Counted from the stretch's first letter, positions 17,801-27,592 are shown. The stretch: 64,000 nt of DNA from Paenibacillus_AA sp045062745 (GCF_045062745.1 NZ_JBJGED010000003.1:310001-374000), one strand, 5' to 3'. A program made the numbers and translations. The notes: generated from the sequence alone by a model not told the origin.

Positions 17801-18901
17801 ATGACAAGGGCAAGGAACAGATCAGGTGTACTTGGTGCAGTGTGTCTGACCATGGCGATCCTAACGGCTCTCCTCGGCGGATGTGCCAAGCCGTATGCAC
17901 AGGCCCATTCCGGTGCTGTTGACGTTGACGTCGGTGTCGTGAACAGCGAGGTGGTGGAAGCAAGAGAATTTGCCTTCTTTTTGTTGGCCGAACGCTCTAA
18001 GGTATATGCGTACTTTCAAGCCAAATACGGGGTGGAGGACAGTCCGGCATTCTGGAACCAATCCTTCAACGGGGAAACACCGCTCGAGAAAATTACAAAC
18101 GACGCTTGGAGCAAGGTGGTCGCGGCGAAGGTTCAGCAATCGCTCGGCGTCCAAGCCGGCTTCCTGCAGGACACCAGCTATACCGCATTTCTGGAGCAGC
18201 TGCAGGCGGAGAACGAACGGCGCCAAGCGGACGTGCGTAAGGGCAAGCCGCTTTACGGGCCTACTCAGCTCGGGGAAAAAATGTACTACGACATGCGGCA
18301 GTCTCAGCTGCTGGAAGAGCTAAGGAGGAAGTATAGCGAGCGCAAAGTCGTCGACGATTCGGACATTGCCAACTATTACACGGAGAATCAGCGCGATTTT
18401 ATGAAGACGGGCTTAACGAAAGTAAAGATGATCACTGCTTCTTATTCGACGACGAACGAGGGAACATCCCGCACGAACGCCGAGAATCGCCTGCAGGAAA
18501 TCGCCAAGCGTGTAACGGCCGGCGAGGACTTCATGACCGTGACCGACAGCTATTGCCGGAGCCAGCCTACCGTATTCAGCTGCAAGGAGCGGCTCTTCGA
18601 CGGGACGACGGCCAAAACCGACGTGATGACGAATCCTGCTCTCGCAGCGGAGGCCAAACAATTGGACAAGGATGGAATGAGCGCCATCATCGATGAGAAG
18701 CAAACGCTTAGCCTGCTGCAATGTTTGGACAAACAGGCCGATGTTTTGGTTCCATTGGATGAAGTGAGAAAGGGGATTGCAACGAAGCTGAGCGATCAAT
18801 CGTTCGAACGGTTCCTTCAAGAGCAGTCAAGCCTCGCCCGAATCACGAGGGATGAGGAAGCATTGAAGTCAGCAGCTTCTAGCGTACTGCTTGGCAAATA
18901 A
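17801..18901 (+). CDS. SurA/PrsA-like peptidyl-prolyl isomerase lipoprotein
   Basis: A 366-residue protein with an AAAGGAGGAG site upstream of ATG 17801. The lipobox ALLGGC makes Cys28 the lipidated residue. VDVGVVNSEVVEAREFAFFL is a SurA-N-like opening (VNGEPI type). The helices around YSERKVVDDSDIANYY and a degenerate parvulin-like segment follow (TKVKMITASYS, about 206-300). Several catalytic parvulin residues are not obvious, so it may act as a chaperone only. Foldases of this class help exported proteins fold outside the membrane. Its place between three very large secreted enzymes suggests a dedicated helper. Confidence 0.75.
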   Translation: MTRARNRSGVLGAVCLTMAILTALLGGCAKPYAQAHSGAVDVDVGVVNSEVVEAREFAFFLLAERSKVYAYFQAKYGVEDSPAFWNQSFNGETPLEKITNDAWSKVVAAKVQQSLGVQAGFLQDTSYTAFLEQLQAENERRQADVRKGKPLYGPTQLGEKMYYDMRQSQLLEELRRKYSERKVVDDSDIANYYTENQRDFMKTGLTKVKMITASYSTTNEGTSRTNAENRLQEIAKRVTAGEDFMTVTDSYCRSQPTVFSCKERLFDGTTAKTDVMTNPALAAEAKQLDKDGMSAIIDEKQTLSLLQCLDKQADVLVPLDEVRKGIATKLSDQSFERFLQEQSSLARITRDEEALKSAASSVLLGK

Positions 18902-18924
18902 AGATTTCAAGAGGAGGTGGCCGC

Positions 18925-21900
18925 ATGCGAAGAGGCATCGCCATTCTTGCAATGGCAGCGCTCTTGGTCGGCCTGGTTCCCCTGGGTACTCCACAGGCGG
19001 AGGCAGAAACAGTCACGGTATTATCTGAGAATTTCGAAAACACGCCCGTAGGACAAGTTCCTGCGGGCTGGGTCGCCACATCAAGCCCCAATTTAGTCGG
19101 CGTAGTAGAAGATCCTTCCGGGAACGGCTACTTATCCACGACCGAGAACAGCAACCAAACCGCTAACACAGCCACCTACAATTTTGTCGCTCCCATCACC
19201 ACTTCGTTCAGCGTAGACCTGCGCGCCAAGACCAGCACGATAAGTTCCGGCTTCGAAGGTTACTTCTTTGCGCTAAAAGATCCGAGCGGGGCCAAGGTGG
19301 TCGAGCTGTTGTTTTTCGGGGACAAAATAACGCGCAGATCCGGCAACAATGATAAATCCACGGTCAAGTCCGGCATTGTGGCGAACCAGTGGTACAGCAT
19401 TCATGTGGATGTCAATATGACCTCCAAGCAATATAGCGTAACGGTCGATGGCGTACAGATTGCCTCGGCGACGAATATTGCTCTTTATACGCCTACCGCT
19501 ACCCAAGTGTCCCAATACTCGTTCTCCTCGTACAGGCTGCAAACCGGCACCATTGCCGTGGACGATCTGCTTATTGTCAAAGAAGACGACGGGCAAGGTC
19601 CTGTGAACCAGGCTCCGGCTGCGGTGACCTTGAACGTGTACGGCACGCCTGCTCCGGGGAATACGCTGACAGGCGGCTACGTGTTCAGCGATGCGGAGTC
19701 TGATCCCGAAGGAACGTCCACTTACCAGTGGTATCGGGGGGCGCAATCGAACGGCTCAGACAAAACGACGATCACAAACGCGGTATATGCAGACTACACG
19801 GTTGCTTCCACCGATGTGGGGAAATTTTTGTTCTTCGGCGTGACGCCCGTTGCTCAGGAGGGGACTACGACGGGGATGCATGTCGTAAGCACGGGGGTGT
19901 ATGTGCCGGCACCACCTACATCCGCTGAAGCGGGAACCGTGACGGGCCATGCGATCGCCTTCGACGGCAGCAATCGATTCACAGACGAGATGAATGATTT
20001 CACTCAAGTATTCAGTCATAAAGGAACGACCCTTAGCAGCGGCAGCGCAATTGGTGTAGCAGGCGACTTCTCCTACTATTCGGATGCGAACGAGTTCAAG
20101 ACCATGGATATTGAAGTGACCTATAACAAATGGGCGCTGAACTTCACGATCCAGAACGAGCTGTCGGTCGTCGAAGCGGTGTACAACAGCCAGACGGGAA
20201 GCTTCGAGAACGGCAAGACGGTCACGCTTCTCCGTAAGCTGCGTCCGGAGCTGATGGCCGGCGTTCAATATGTGAAGGCGACGTATTCGACGGCCGAGCC
20301 GATCACGCCGGGAACGAAGTACCTTCGCGTCATCCTGCCGCAGGCCGGATACTACGGGGATGCCGCGACGGCGAGCGACTTCAAGATTGATCAGATCGTG
20401 ATCGAGAGCACGCTCTCCTCGACAAGGTCGATGGACGGCTACCTGATAGACGATGCATCCGGTTTCTCCAAGTATGTGGCCGGTACGGATACCGCCAATC
20501 TGCAGGTGGTCAATCCGACGAATATCGCCGATATCCGGACGTTTGGCACCAACTCCTATATCAAGCGCCGAGACACGACGGTGGCTTCGATGATGACGTA
20601 TGCAGCACCGGCGGGCAAAGATTTCAAAACGGCTTATGTAGAGGGCTATTATTTCGGCAATCTCCCTAGCAGCCAGGCGATGGAGCTGTGGACATCCGTC
20701 AACGGTACGGACTTTACGCTATGGAACATTGCCGGCGTCTACAAGCATCCGGCCTTCGGGTCTTCCGCCAATAACAGCATTCCGGATGTGCTGCAAGCGA
20801 ATTATTTGCCTACGGGAGTGAAATACGTCCGCGTGAAGCTCGTCGGCAATACGGGCAACGGCTTCCCTTATATGACGAAGATGGCGTTCGGCTATGGGGC
20901 GGAAGTTCCTGTGACTCCTGTCGACACGGACATCGTGATCAAGCGAGCTTCGGGTGAAATCGTGCTGGACGGCGTCGTAGCAACCGATTCGAACGGCAAT
21001 CCGATCGGAGAATGGGCGGGCGCCGAGCTGATGCGCATCCAAGGCGTGATCGACAATAACGGGGACAGCCACAGCGCGGATATGTATTTCAAATATGACG
21101 AGAAGAAGCTGTATCTCGGCGCTAAAGTCAAAGATCCGACCCCGATGATCAATACGAAAACCGGAACCGGCATCTGGAACGGCGACGTGCTGGAGCTGTT
21201 CATGGGCACTGAGGATCTCGACTATACCCAGTACCCGGATAAAAAAGGGACGATGCTGCCTACGGATATCCAGCTCGTACTCGGAAGCGGAATTGACTTC
21301 GGCTATCAGTCCTACATGACCATTAACGGCGTCAACTCCAAACCGTCCGTCTTCATGGAGCTCAAGAAGGACGCGGATGGCAAGGGTTACACAATGGAGG
21401 TCGCGGTTCCCCTGCACCAGCTCGGTCTCACTCAACCATGGACAGGCAAGCCGTTCATTCTGAACGCTTTCCTGAGCGACGGAGGTTTTGCGAGCCGTGG
21501 ACAATGGGGCTGGACGATTAACGGCGAGGTGAACAAGAAGGTCAGAGGCAACTTCGGCAAAATCGCCTTCGAGGGGGCGGCGGCACCGCCTGCGGAAATG
21601 GCTTTGAATGCGACGGTCGCTCTGAGCGCGCAGTCCGTAACCGTGACGGGGCAGACGTATCGCATGGCGAATAGCTTCGTTACGATGGCGATGCAAAGTG
21701 AAGCCGGGGCCACGATCGGGTTCGATCAAACGAGGAGCGATGCGAACGGCCGCTTCGAGTTCGTGTTCGATGTCAGCGGGTTGCCGAATCGAAAAGGCGT
21801 GTATACGGTCAAGGTCGGCGGCCAAGGCATTCAAGTTCCGCAAGTGCTTTCCTTCACGGTGGGTGACGGAACTTCGACGATCTCGCCTGTAACGGCTTCG

Positions 21901-22260
21901 TTTGACAAGAACGCCGCAAGTCAAGCCGATTTGAACCTCGACATGACCTTGAACGGGAATACGCTCGCTTCGATCGCACATGGATCAACTGTATTGACCG
22001 AAGGGACGGATTACACGGTGAACGGTACGCGAGTGGTGCTGTCCAAGACGTATCTCGCGACATTGCCTGTTGGAAGCACGACCTTCACGTTTGAGTTTAG
22101 CGCGGGCTCGGCTTCGGTATTCGATTTGCAAGTTATCGATACTACACCGGTTGATCCCGGCGACGGACCCGGAAACGGCAACGGCAACGGCAATGGCCAC
22201 GGCCATGGCAATAGCCACGGCAACGGCAACGGCAATGGCCACGGCCATGGCCGTCCATGA
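18925..22260 (+). CDS. Secreted multi-domain carbohydrate-binding protein (CBM9/DOMON-like, X2, Gly-Asn-His tail)
   Basis: A 1111-residue protein. GAGGAGGT precedes ATG 18925 and a signal peptide ends near residue 28 (QAEA-ET). Regions in order: LamG-like sandwich (~30-215); bacterial Ig-like segment with YQWYRGAQSNG (~230-330); discoidin-like region (~330-665); CBM9/DOMON-like domain with YFKYDEKKLYLGAKVKDP and WNGDVLELFMG (~670-885); a beta-sandwich linker (~895-980); an X2 module with LTEGTDYTVNG (~985-1075); and a tail of Gly-Asn and Gly-His pairs (~1078-1111). No catalytic domain is evident. CBM9 and X2 modules hold enzymes to polysaccharide. It probably acts as a scaffold or adhesin for the neighbouring lyases, though an unrecognised active site in 330-665 is possible. 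Confidence 0.75.
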   Translation: MRRGIAILAMAALLVGLVPLGTPQAEAETVTVLSENFENTPVGQVPAGWVATSSPNLVGVVEDPSGNGYLSTTENSNQTANTATYNFVAPITTSFSVDLRAKTSTISSGFEGYFFALKDPSGAKVVELLFFGDKITRRSGNNDKSTVKSGIVANQWYSIHVDVNMTSKQYSVTVDGVQIASATNIALYTPTATQVSQYSFSSYRLQTGTIAVDDLLIVKEDDGQGPVNQAPAAVTLNVYGTPAPGNTLTGGYVFSDAESDPEGTSTYQWYRGAQSNGSDKTTITNAVYADYTVASTDVGKFLFFGVTPVAQEGTTTGMHVVSTGVYVPAPPTSAEAGTVTGHAIAFDGSNRFTDEMNDFTQVFSHKGTTLSSGSAIGVAGDFSYYSDANEFKTMDIEVTYNKWALNFTIQNELSVVEAVYNSQTGSFENGKTVTLLRKLRPELMAGVQYVKATYSTAEPITPGTKYLRVILPQAGYYGDAATASDFKIDQIVIESTLSSTRSMDGYLIDDASGFSKYVAGTDTANLQVVNPTNIADIRTFGTNSYIKRRDTTVASMMTYAAPAGKDFKTAYVEGYYFGNLPSSQAMELWTSVNGTDFTLWNIAGVYKHPAFGSSANNSIPDVLQANYLPTGVKYVRVKLVGNTGNGFPYMTKMAFGYGAEVPVTPVDTDIVIKRASGEIVLDGVVATDSNGNPIGEWAGAELMRIQGVIDNNGDSHSADMYFKYDEKKLYLGAKVKDPTPMINTKTGTGIWNGDVLELFMGTEDLDYTQYPDKKGTMLPTDIQLVLGSGIDFGYQSYMTINGVNSKPSVFMELKKDADGKGYTMEVAVPLHQLGLTQPWTGKPFILNAFLSDGGFASRGQWGWTINGEVNKKVRGNFGKIAFEGAAAPPAEMALNATVALSAQSVTVTGQTYRMANSFVTMAMQSEAGATIGFDQTRSDANGRFEFVFDVSGLPNRKGVYTVKVGGQGIQVPQVLSFTVGDGTSTISPVTASFDKNAASQADLNLDMTLNGNTLASIAHGSTVLTEGTDYTVNGTRVVLSKTYLATLPVGSTTFTFEFSAGSASVFDLQVIDTTPVDPGDGPGNGNGNGNGHGHGNSHGNGNGNGHGHGRP
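22165..22256 (+). repeat. Low-complexity hexanucleotide repeat coding Gly-Asn/Gly-His
   Basis: Repeats of GGCAAC and GGCCAC variants in frame at the 3' end of the preceding gene. Slippage-prone. Imperfect and uninterrupted, so not a CRISPR array. Confidence 0.9.
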
Positions 22261-22274
22261 GGAGGTCGATGAAT

Positions 22275-25151
22275 TTGAAACGGAACATGCTGCAATGGTT
22301 GGCGATCGGATTGGCGGCGGTACTGCTGTTGACCGGGTGGGGGGGCGTGCTTCCCGTCGATCGGGTTTATGCGGACAACACAACCTACTATATTGATTCC
22401 GCGGATGGGAACGACAGCAACAACGGAACGAGCGAAGCGACAGCCTGGCGCAGCTTAAGCAAGGTGAACAACCGAAATTTCCTTCCCGGAGATCGGATTT
22501 TGTTCAAATCGGGCGGCTCCTGGTCAGGCTCTCTTAAGCTGAAGAGCTCGGGCTCGGACGCCAATCCGATCGTGGTGAGCAAGTACGGCGACGGCCCCGC
22601 GCCGGTTATCAACGCAAACGCCGACTACGCTGCCATCAATTTGGAGAATGTGCAGAATGTCACGCTGGAAAACCTCGAGCTGACGAACTTCAATCCTTCG
22701 AATCCCGATGATTACAAGACCGGGTATTACCGGAGAAGCGGGATTTGGATCAAGGCGTTTCACAACGGTCCGATGAAGAATATTACGATCCGCAACATGG
22801 ATATCCACGATGTCACCGGGATGAATTTGACGGGCGAAACTACGACGACGACCACGGACGGCAAGGATAAGGGCGTGAACAAAAACGCCAACGCCGGTAT
22901 CCAGATCGAGGCGTGGGAGTTTGAAACGGGCAGGCCCAAAGCGTATTATGACGGCCTGACGCTGGAGAACAATCATATTCATGATCTCGCGGTTATGGGG
23001 GTCAATATTGCGGCATTTTCGTCGGATGTGGCGTATTTCAACCGCAATGTGGCGATTAGGGGCAACACGGTCACCAACACCGGCGCGGACGGCATCGTTG
23101 TCGGGGTGTCGATCAATCCGCTCATCGAGCATAACGTCAGCTTGGACGCCGGGGCTTTCGCTCCCGGTATCAAGTGGATTGCCGGCATCTGGGTTTGGAG
23201 AACCGACCGGGCGCTCGTGCAGTTCAACGAAGTCGGGCGTACGAGAGCCGAGATCAAGGCCGATTCCGATTCCTCCGCCTTCGATACCGATTTGGCTACG
23301 CGAGGCGACCATATTTTCCAATACAACTACACCCATGACAATGCAGGCGGCTACTTCATGGATATGGGGCAGCTCAAGAGCGGGATCAACATCCATCGCT
23401 ACAACATCAGCCAGAACGATATGCGCGACGGCTGGCACAGCTACACGATGAACATCAACGATCCGGGGATTTATTACAACAACGTCTTCTACAACGATAC
23501 GGGCGTCGGCTTTCAGATGAAAAACAATGCGAACGCCACGTTCCTAAACAACGTCTTCTACGTAACCGGGCCGTCTCCGGTAACCGAAACGTATCCGACG
23601 GGCCCTAAGTTCGTGAACAACGCGTTCTATGGCAAAGCCGCCCCGACACAAGGCAAGAACAACGTAGTTGGCGATCCCGGATTCGTCGATCCGGGCAAAG
23701 GCTCGGACGGGCGCAACACCGTAGACGGCTACAAACTGAAGCCGAATTCACCGTTGATCGGAGCGGGTACCGTGGTCGGCAATAACGGCGGGAGAGATTT
23801 CTGGAACAATCCGATCTACAGAGGATTGCCGGATATCGGAGCGTTCGAGGATGCGTCGGACGCCATCGCGGACACGACAGCCCCGGCTGCGCCGACTTCG
23901 CTCGCCGTGACCGATTTTACGGATTCGACCGTTATGCTGACTTGGAGTTCTATGGAGAATGGCGTGGAATTGGATGCGGATATTTACAACGCGGCGAACG
24001 ATGAGCGGCTCGGGTCTGTGATCGCCAGTAATGTGGTTACCTTAACGGGACTCACGCCGGATACGGATTACAATTTTTATGTGGTGGCCAAGGACCGAAA
24101 TTGGAACGAGTCCGTGTCGAGTACCAGTGTTGCCGTAAGAACGAAGAAGTCCATCATCGTCGACAATCCGTCTGTAACCGGTGCCTGGACGGCTAGTACA
24201 GGAAGCAACTCCTACAATAACAACTTTGTGAGAATTGCAGCCGGCTCAGGATTGAACACCGTTAGATGGACGCCGAATGTGACGATTCCCGGGTTTTACG
24301 CGGTGTACTACTATTTGCCGGATGGCGGCTCGAGTAGAGCGGGGAATGCGAAATACACGGTCACTACTTCCGCCGGTTCCAAAACGTATCAAGCTGATCA
24401 ACGGCCGGTAAGAGGCGGCACCTGGAACATCATGGGCATTCATACATTCAACGCAGGAACCTCCAGCTACATTCAGCTGAGCGATGCTGCCAATGGCGAG
24501 GTCGTAGCCGATGCGGTTAAGCTCGTCTACTTGGACGGCTTCGGCTTGGACGATATCGTGAGCATCCAACTGTTCGCCGAGAAGCTGCAGCTGCGCGCAG
24601 GCGAAACGACGAGAATCTCGGTAACCGGTACCGACAGCGAGGGGCTGATGGTGGAGCTGCCTACCGATTCCGCGGAGCTGAGCTATTCCATCGATCATCC
24701 AACGATTGCTTCGATTAACGGTGGAGTGGTATCCGGGCTTTCCGACGGCTCAACTCGTTACCATGCCACATTCAGCTATAACGGCCGCACCGTCGAAAGC
24801 AACTCCGTAGAAGTCATCGTCGGACCGATGGTGTCCATTGAGACGCCGGTCTTCACCGATGCCGCCGGACAGGTAGTCAGCGCGATTGCGGCCGGTACGA
24901 TTAACGTCTCCTCGCGAGTGATCAACAGCTCGGAGAAGCATATGAATGCGACTCTGATCGTGGCCTTGTATTCACCGGCCGGCTTGGTGGAGTTCAAGAG
25001 CCAGGAAATCGTCTTGAACAAGTACGATAACAGTACTTTGTCCCTGTCCGTCACCGTGCCAGAATCCGCCGCAGGGCATTCCGTGAAAGCCTTCATCTGG
25101 GATAACCTTAACGACATGACGCCTTTGGCGGAGTCGGTTGTGCTGCAATAA
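22275..25151 (+). CDS. Secreted right-handed beta-helix protein with FnIII and golvesin-like domains
   Basis: About 958 residues. The signal peptide ends near residue 35 (VYA-DN). A parallel beta-helix (~38-530) begins YYIDSADGNDSNNGTSEATA, the standard opening of pectate-lyase-like and PL/GH28-type surface enzymes. FnIII (~533-625: APAAPTSLAVTDFTDSTVMLTW) follows, then a golvesin/xanthan-lyase C-terminal-like domain (~628-752), an Ig-like segment and a final sandwich. Probably a polysaccharide lyase or epimerase; catalytic residues cannot be assigned by eye. Start choice: GGAGGT (22261-22266) best fits TTG 22275; ATG 22257, overlapping the previous stop codon, and ATG 22269 are alternatives. 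Coupled to the CBM9/X2 gene. Confidence 0.8.
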   Translation: MKRNMLQWLAIGLAAVLLLTGWGGVLPVDRVYADNTTYYIDSADGNDSNNGTSEATAWRSLSKVNNRNFLPGDRILFKSGGSWSGSLKLKSSGSDANPIVVSKYGDGPAPVINANADYAAINLENVQNVTLENLELTNFNPSNPDDYKTGYYRRSGIWIKAFHNGPMKNITIRNMDIHDVTGMNLTGETTTTTTDGKDKGVNKNANAGIQIEAWEFETGRPKAYYDGLTLENNHIHDLAVMGVNIAAFSSDVAYFNRNVAIRGNTVTNTGADGIVVGVSINPLIEHNVSLDAGAFAPGIKWIAGIWVWRTDRALVQFNEVGRTRAEIKADSDSSAFDTDLATRGDHIFQYNYTHDNAGGYFMDMGQLKSGINIHRYNISQNDMRDGWHSYTMNINDPGIYYNNVFYNDTGVGFQMKNNANATFLNNVFYVTGPSPVTETYPTGPKFVNNAFYGKAAPTQGKNNVVGDPGFVDPGKGSDGRNTVDGYKLKPNSPLIGAGTVVGNNGGRDFWNNPIYRGLPDIGAFEDASDAIADTTAPAAPTSLAVTDFTDSTVMLTWSSMENGVELDADIYNAANDERLGSVIASNVVTLTGLTPDTDYNFYVVAKDRNWNESVSSTSVAVRTKKSIIVDNPSVTGAWTASTGSNSYNNNFVRIAAGSGLNTVRWTPNVTIPGFYAVYYYLPDGGSSRAGNAKYTVTTSAGSKTYQADQRPVRGGTWNIMGIHTFNAGTSSYIQLSDAANGEVVADAVKLVYLDGFGLDDIVSIQLFAEKLQLRAGETTRISVTGTDSEGLMVELPTDSAELSYSIDHPTIASINGGVVSGLSDGSTRYHATFSYNGRTVESNSVEVIVGPMVSIETPVFTDAAGQVVSAIAAGTINVSSRVINSSEKHMNATLIVALYSPAGLVEFKSQEIVLNKYDNSTLSLSVTVPESAAGHSVKAFIWDNLNDMTPLAESVVLQ

Positions 25152-25242
25152 GGAACTGACAAACTAACCAGCTGAGCTCTTCCGGCTCTAAGAGGCTGCT
25201 CTCGTTAGTAACCACTAGACCGACCAATTTGACACAATTTTA

Positions 25243-25295
25243 GTCTCAATGGTAACCATTACACACAGTGAGTGTTGGATGGTTACCATTGAGAC
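25243..25295. repeat. Perfect 17-bp inverted repeat built of two AATGGTWACCATT palindromes
   Basis: Arms 25243-25259 and 25279-25295 are perfectly complementary across a 19-base spacer. Each arm contains its own near-palindrome around GGTWACC. It lies between convergent genes and has no T tail, so a protein-binding pair or RNA hairpin is as likely as a terminator. Confidence 0.7.
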
Positions 25296-25363
25296 CGATT
25301 ATAGCTACAACTGAGACATTGGTATCGTTTGTCGATGAAAATCGCTAGGATTAGCGCTTCCGC

Positions 25364-26284
25364 TTACACTTCCCTCAGCGGATCGTTTTCCTTATAGGCT
25401 CTCACCCTCGCTTTAACCGTTCGGGCATATTCGGTCGGTGTTGACCCGGTCTCACGCTTGAACACCTTCGAGAAGTAATGCACGCTGCTGAACCCCAAAT
25501 GCCGCGATATCTCGGTAAAATTGCTATTGTCCTCCCGGATGAGCATCCTGGCTCGTTCGATCTTAATTCTCATGAACGTCTCCATAATCGTATGGCCCGT
25601 TTCTTTCTTGAATTCGTCCTTCAGACGAGTTTTGGCGATATGGAGCGCCTCGCTCAGCTCATTAAGCGAGATCGACTCCCTGATCCGCGCCTCCATATAA
25701 TGTAGAACGTTGCGCACAAGCTTCTGACTGCTCTTCTCTTTAGCGGCGGACGATAGATCGGGAGCGTGGTTCAGCCGAAGCGGCCGGAATTCGGACCTTC
25801 GCAGCAGCCGGATCAGGAACACGTTCAAATAGCTCTGCACCAACTGCTCACTGCCGATCGGAGCGTCCGGTCTTCGCTTCAGCGGATACGTAAAAGGAAA
25901 GGTAAACGCCTGCATGCCTTCCTCCACGATGAGCGCAAGCCAATTCCGTTCTTCGTCATTCAGCACAATGACTTGATTCTCAAACTGTTTCATAGCTTTG
26001 GATCTGCAGTCGAACGTCATCACAATGACGCTTGGCGCCGTTCCATGGAAAGCCGAGAACCGGTGAAATTCGTTCGGTTTATGAAAAATAATGCTGCCTT
26101 GCTTCAACGTATAGCGTTCTTCGTCAGCCACATATTCGATTTCCCCTTTGTCGACATACAGAAACTCCCAGAAATCATGTTTCTCTCCATTAAATACGAA
26201 ATCTTTGCCGAATTCGAAATAATACATCGTGATTAGCTTATGGATCACAATCGCAGGGGTAAGACGCGTGCGGACCGTATACAT
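25364..26284 (-). CDS. AraC-family regulator with N-terminal cupin
   Basis: A 306-residue soluble protein. Residues ~15-100 form a sugar-binding cupin: HDFWEFLYVDKGEIEYVAD, then KQGSIIFHKPNEFHRF. Residues ~205-300 carry two helix-turn-helix motifs, SLNELSEALHIAKTRLKDEF and FTEISRHLGFSSVHYFSKVF. I start at ATG 26284 (AAGGAG nine bases upstream); the frame continues to 26344 without a ribosome site. It is divergent from the Gfo/SDR/M20/ADH operon and most likely activates it in response to a cytoplasmic sugar. It differs from the other AraC proteins here in having no membrane helices. Confidence 0.9.
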   Translation of the reverse strand: MYTVRTRLTPAIVIHKLITMYYFEFGKDFVFNGEKHDFWEFLYVDKGEIEYVADEERYTLKQGSIIFHKPNEFHRFSAFHGTAPSVIVMTFDCRSKAMKQFENQVIVLNDEERNWLALIVEEGMQAFTFPFTYPLKRRPDAPIGSEQLVQSYLNVFLIRLLRRSEFRPLRLNHAPDLSSAAKEKSSQKLVRNVLHYMEARIRESISLNELSEALHIAKTRLKDEFKKETGHTIMETFMRIKIERARMLIREDNSNFTEISRHLGFSSVHYFSKVFKRETGSTPTEYARTVKARVRAYKENDPLREV

Positions 26285-26412
26285 ATCGGGCAGTCTCCTT
26301 ATGCATGTTATGTAAATCATAGTCTCGTTCGGTCCTGCTAGCAAGCGAAATGATCGGCGTCAGAGACAAAAAATCTGGCCTCAGGTACAAAGCCATCATA
26401 CGTCGGTTTTTT

Positions 26413-26418
26413 TATAAT
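26413..26418 (+). promoter_or_regulatory. Perfect -10 box of the oxidoreductase operon, weak -35
   Basis: TATAAT lies 41 bases before ATG 26459. At 17 bases upstream there is no TTGACA-like hexamer (AAGCCA), which fits an activator-dependent promoter served by the divergent AraC gene. Confidence 0.5.
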
Positions 26419-26458
26419 GGGGGAGTAAATCAATTACTAGGCAATGGGGGAGAGGACC

Positions 26459-27592
26459 ATGAATATAGGAGTTATCGGATACGGAAAACGCATTTCCCAT
26501 GTCATTGAGGCACTGAAGAAGGAGCATCCCGAAGCTCAAATAGCGGCAGTAGTAGACATTCAAAATGACAAACAGCGCGAGCTCGAAAGCAGCGGCGGAA
26601 GGAAAGTACCCTTTTTTGAAACGACAGAAGCGATGTTAGCTGAATGCAAGCTGGACGGCGTCCTGATCGGAACACGCTGCTCGCTGCATACCGAAATGGC
26701 CCTTAAGGTATTTCCAAGCGGATTGCCACTCTATCTGGAAAAGCCGGTCGCCACAACCATGGAGGACCTTCGCCGACTTAAAGCTGGATATGAAGCCTCA
26801 CGTTCGCAGGTCGTTGTATCTTTCCCGCTCCGCGTCACCAGTCTGGTTCAAACCATCAAGCAAATCGTCGACTCCGGTCAGATCGGAACGGTGGAGCATG
26901 TACAAGCCGTGAACAATGTGCCGTATGGCAATGTGTATTATCAGCATTGGTACCGGGATGAATCGGAGACAGGCGGGTTGTTCTTGCAGAAGGCCACCCA
27001 CGATTTCGACTATATTCAATACGTGCTTGGACAGACGCCGGTCGCCATCTGTGCGATGAAGTCGAAGCAAATTTTCAAGGGCACGAAACCGGCTGGATTG
27101 AGATGTTCCGATTGCGAGGACAACCGGACTTGTTTGGAAAGCCCTCACGTCAAAAAAGCCCCACACTTTCATCCGGATTGGCAGTATTGCTGCTTCGCGG
27201 AGGATACCGGCAACGAAGATTCGGGCAGCGCTCTGATAGAATACGAAAGCGGCATGCATGTGTCTTACTCGCAAAACTTTTTTGCTCGAAGAAAGGCAGG
27301 TATGCGCGGGGCGCGTTTCTTGGGGTACAAAGGGACCATCGATTTTGACTTTATGACCGGGATCCTCAAAGTGTTGATGCATCACACGCCGAAGGTGGAG
27401 ATCCACGAATTCAGTTCCGGGGAAGACCATTTTGGAGGCGATCACGAGCTCGTGCGCAACTTCGGAGATATTATGGCGGGCAGAGCCTCCTCCAAAAGTA
27501 AGCTGGAGGATGGATTGCTAAGCGCCTTAATGTGCTTGAAGGCGAAGGAGTCCGCAGAGACTCGAACGTTCCAAAGGATTACGTGGGAGTAG
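26459..27592 (+). CDS. Gfo/Idh/MocA family oxidoreductase with Cys cluster
   Basis: A 377-residue NAD(P)-dependent dehydrogenase. NIGVIGYGKR (residues 2-11) starts the Rossmann fold and EKPVATT (about 99-105) holds the catalytic-region lysine of the family. The substrate-side half contains a cysteine/histidine-rich stretch (RCSDCEDNRTC, then CC) at about 213-243, likely a metal site and shared with the 61149 gene. Start at ATG 26459: GGGGGAGAGG lies just upstream; ATG 26444 is within that site. Such enzymes oxidise or reduce sugar, inositol or uronate carbons. First gene of a four-gene operon. Confidence 0.9.
   Translation: MNIGVIGYGKRISHVIEALKKEHPEAQIAAVVDIQNDKQRELESSGGRKVPFFETTEAMLAECKLDGVLIGTRCSLHTEMALKVFPSGLPLYLEKPVATTMEDLRRLKAGYEASRSQVVVSFPLRVTSLVQTIKQIVDSGQIGTVEHVQAVNNVPYGNVYYQHWYRDESETGGLFLQKATHDFDYIQYVLGQTPVAICAMKSKQIFKGTKPAGLRCSDCEDNRTCLESPHVKKAPHFHPDWQYCCFAEDTGNEDSGSALIEYESGMHVSYSQNFFARRKAGMRGARFLGYKGTIDFDFMTGILKVLMHHTPKVEIHEFSSGEDHFGGDHELVRNFGDIMAGRASSKSKLEDGLLSALMCLKAKESAETRTFQRITWE

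Noticed and set aside
20719..21981. 420-codon minus-strand frame
   Set aside because: Antisense of the CBM9/X2 gene; no start signal and no recognisable motif.
22165..22256. Possible CRISPR-like repeats
   Set aside because: Hexanucleotide codon repeats in frame with the gene; no spacers.
22524..23438. 304-codon minus-strand frame
   Set aside because: Shadow of the beta-helix gene with low-complexity hydrophobic/Arg composition.
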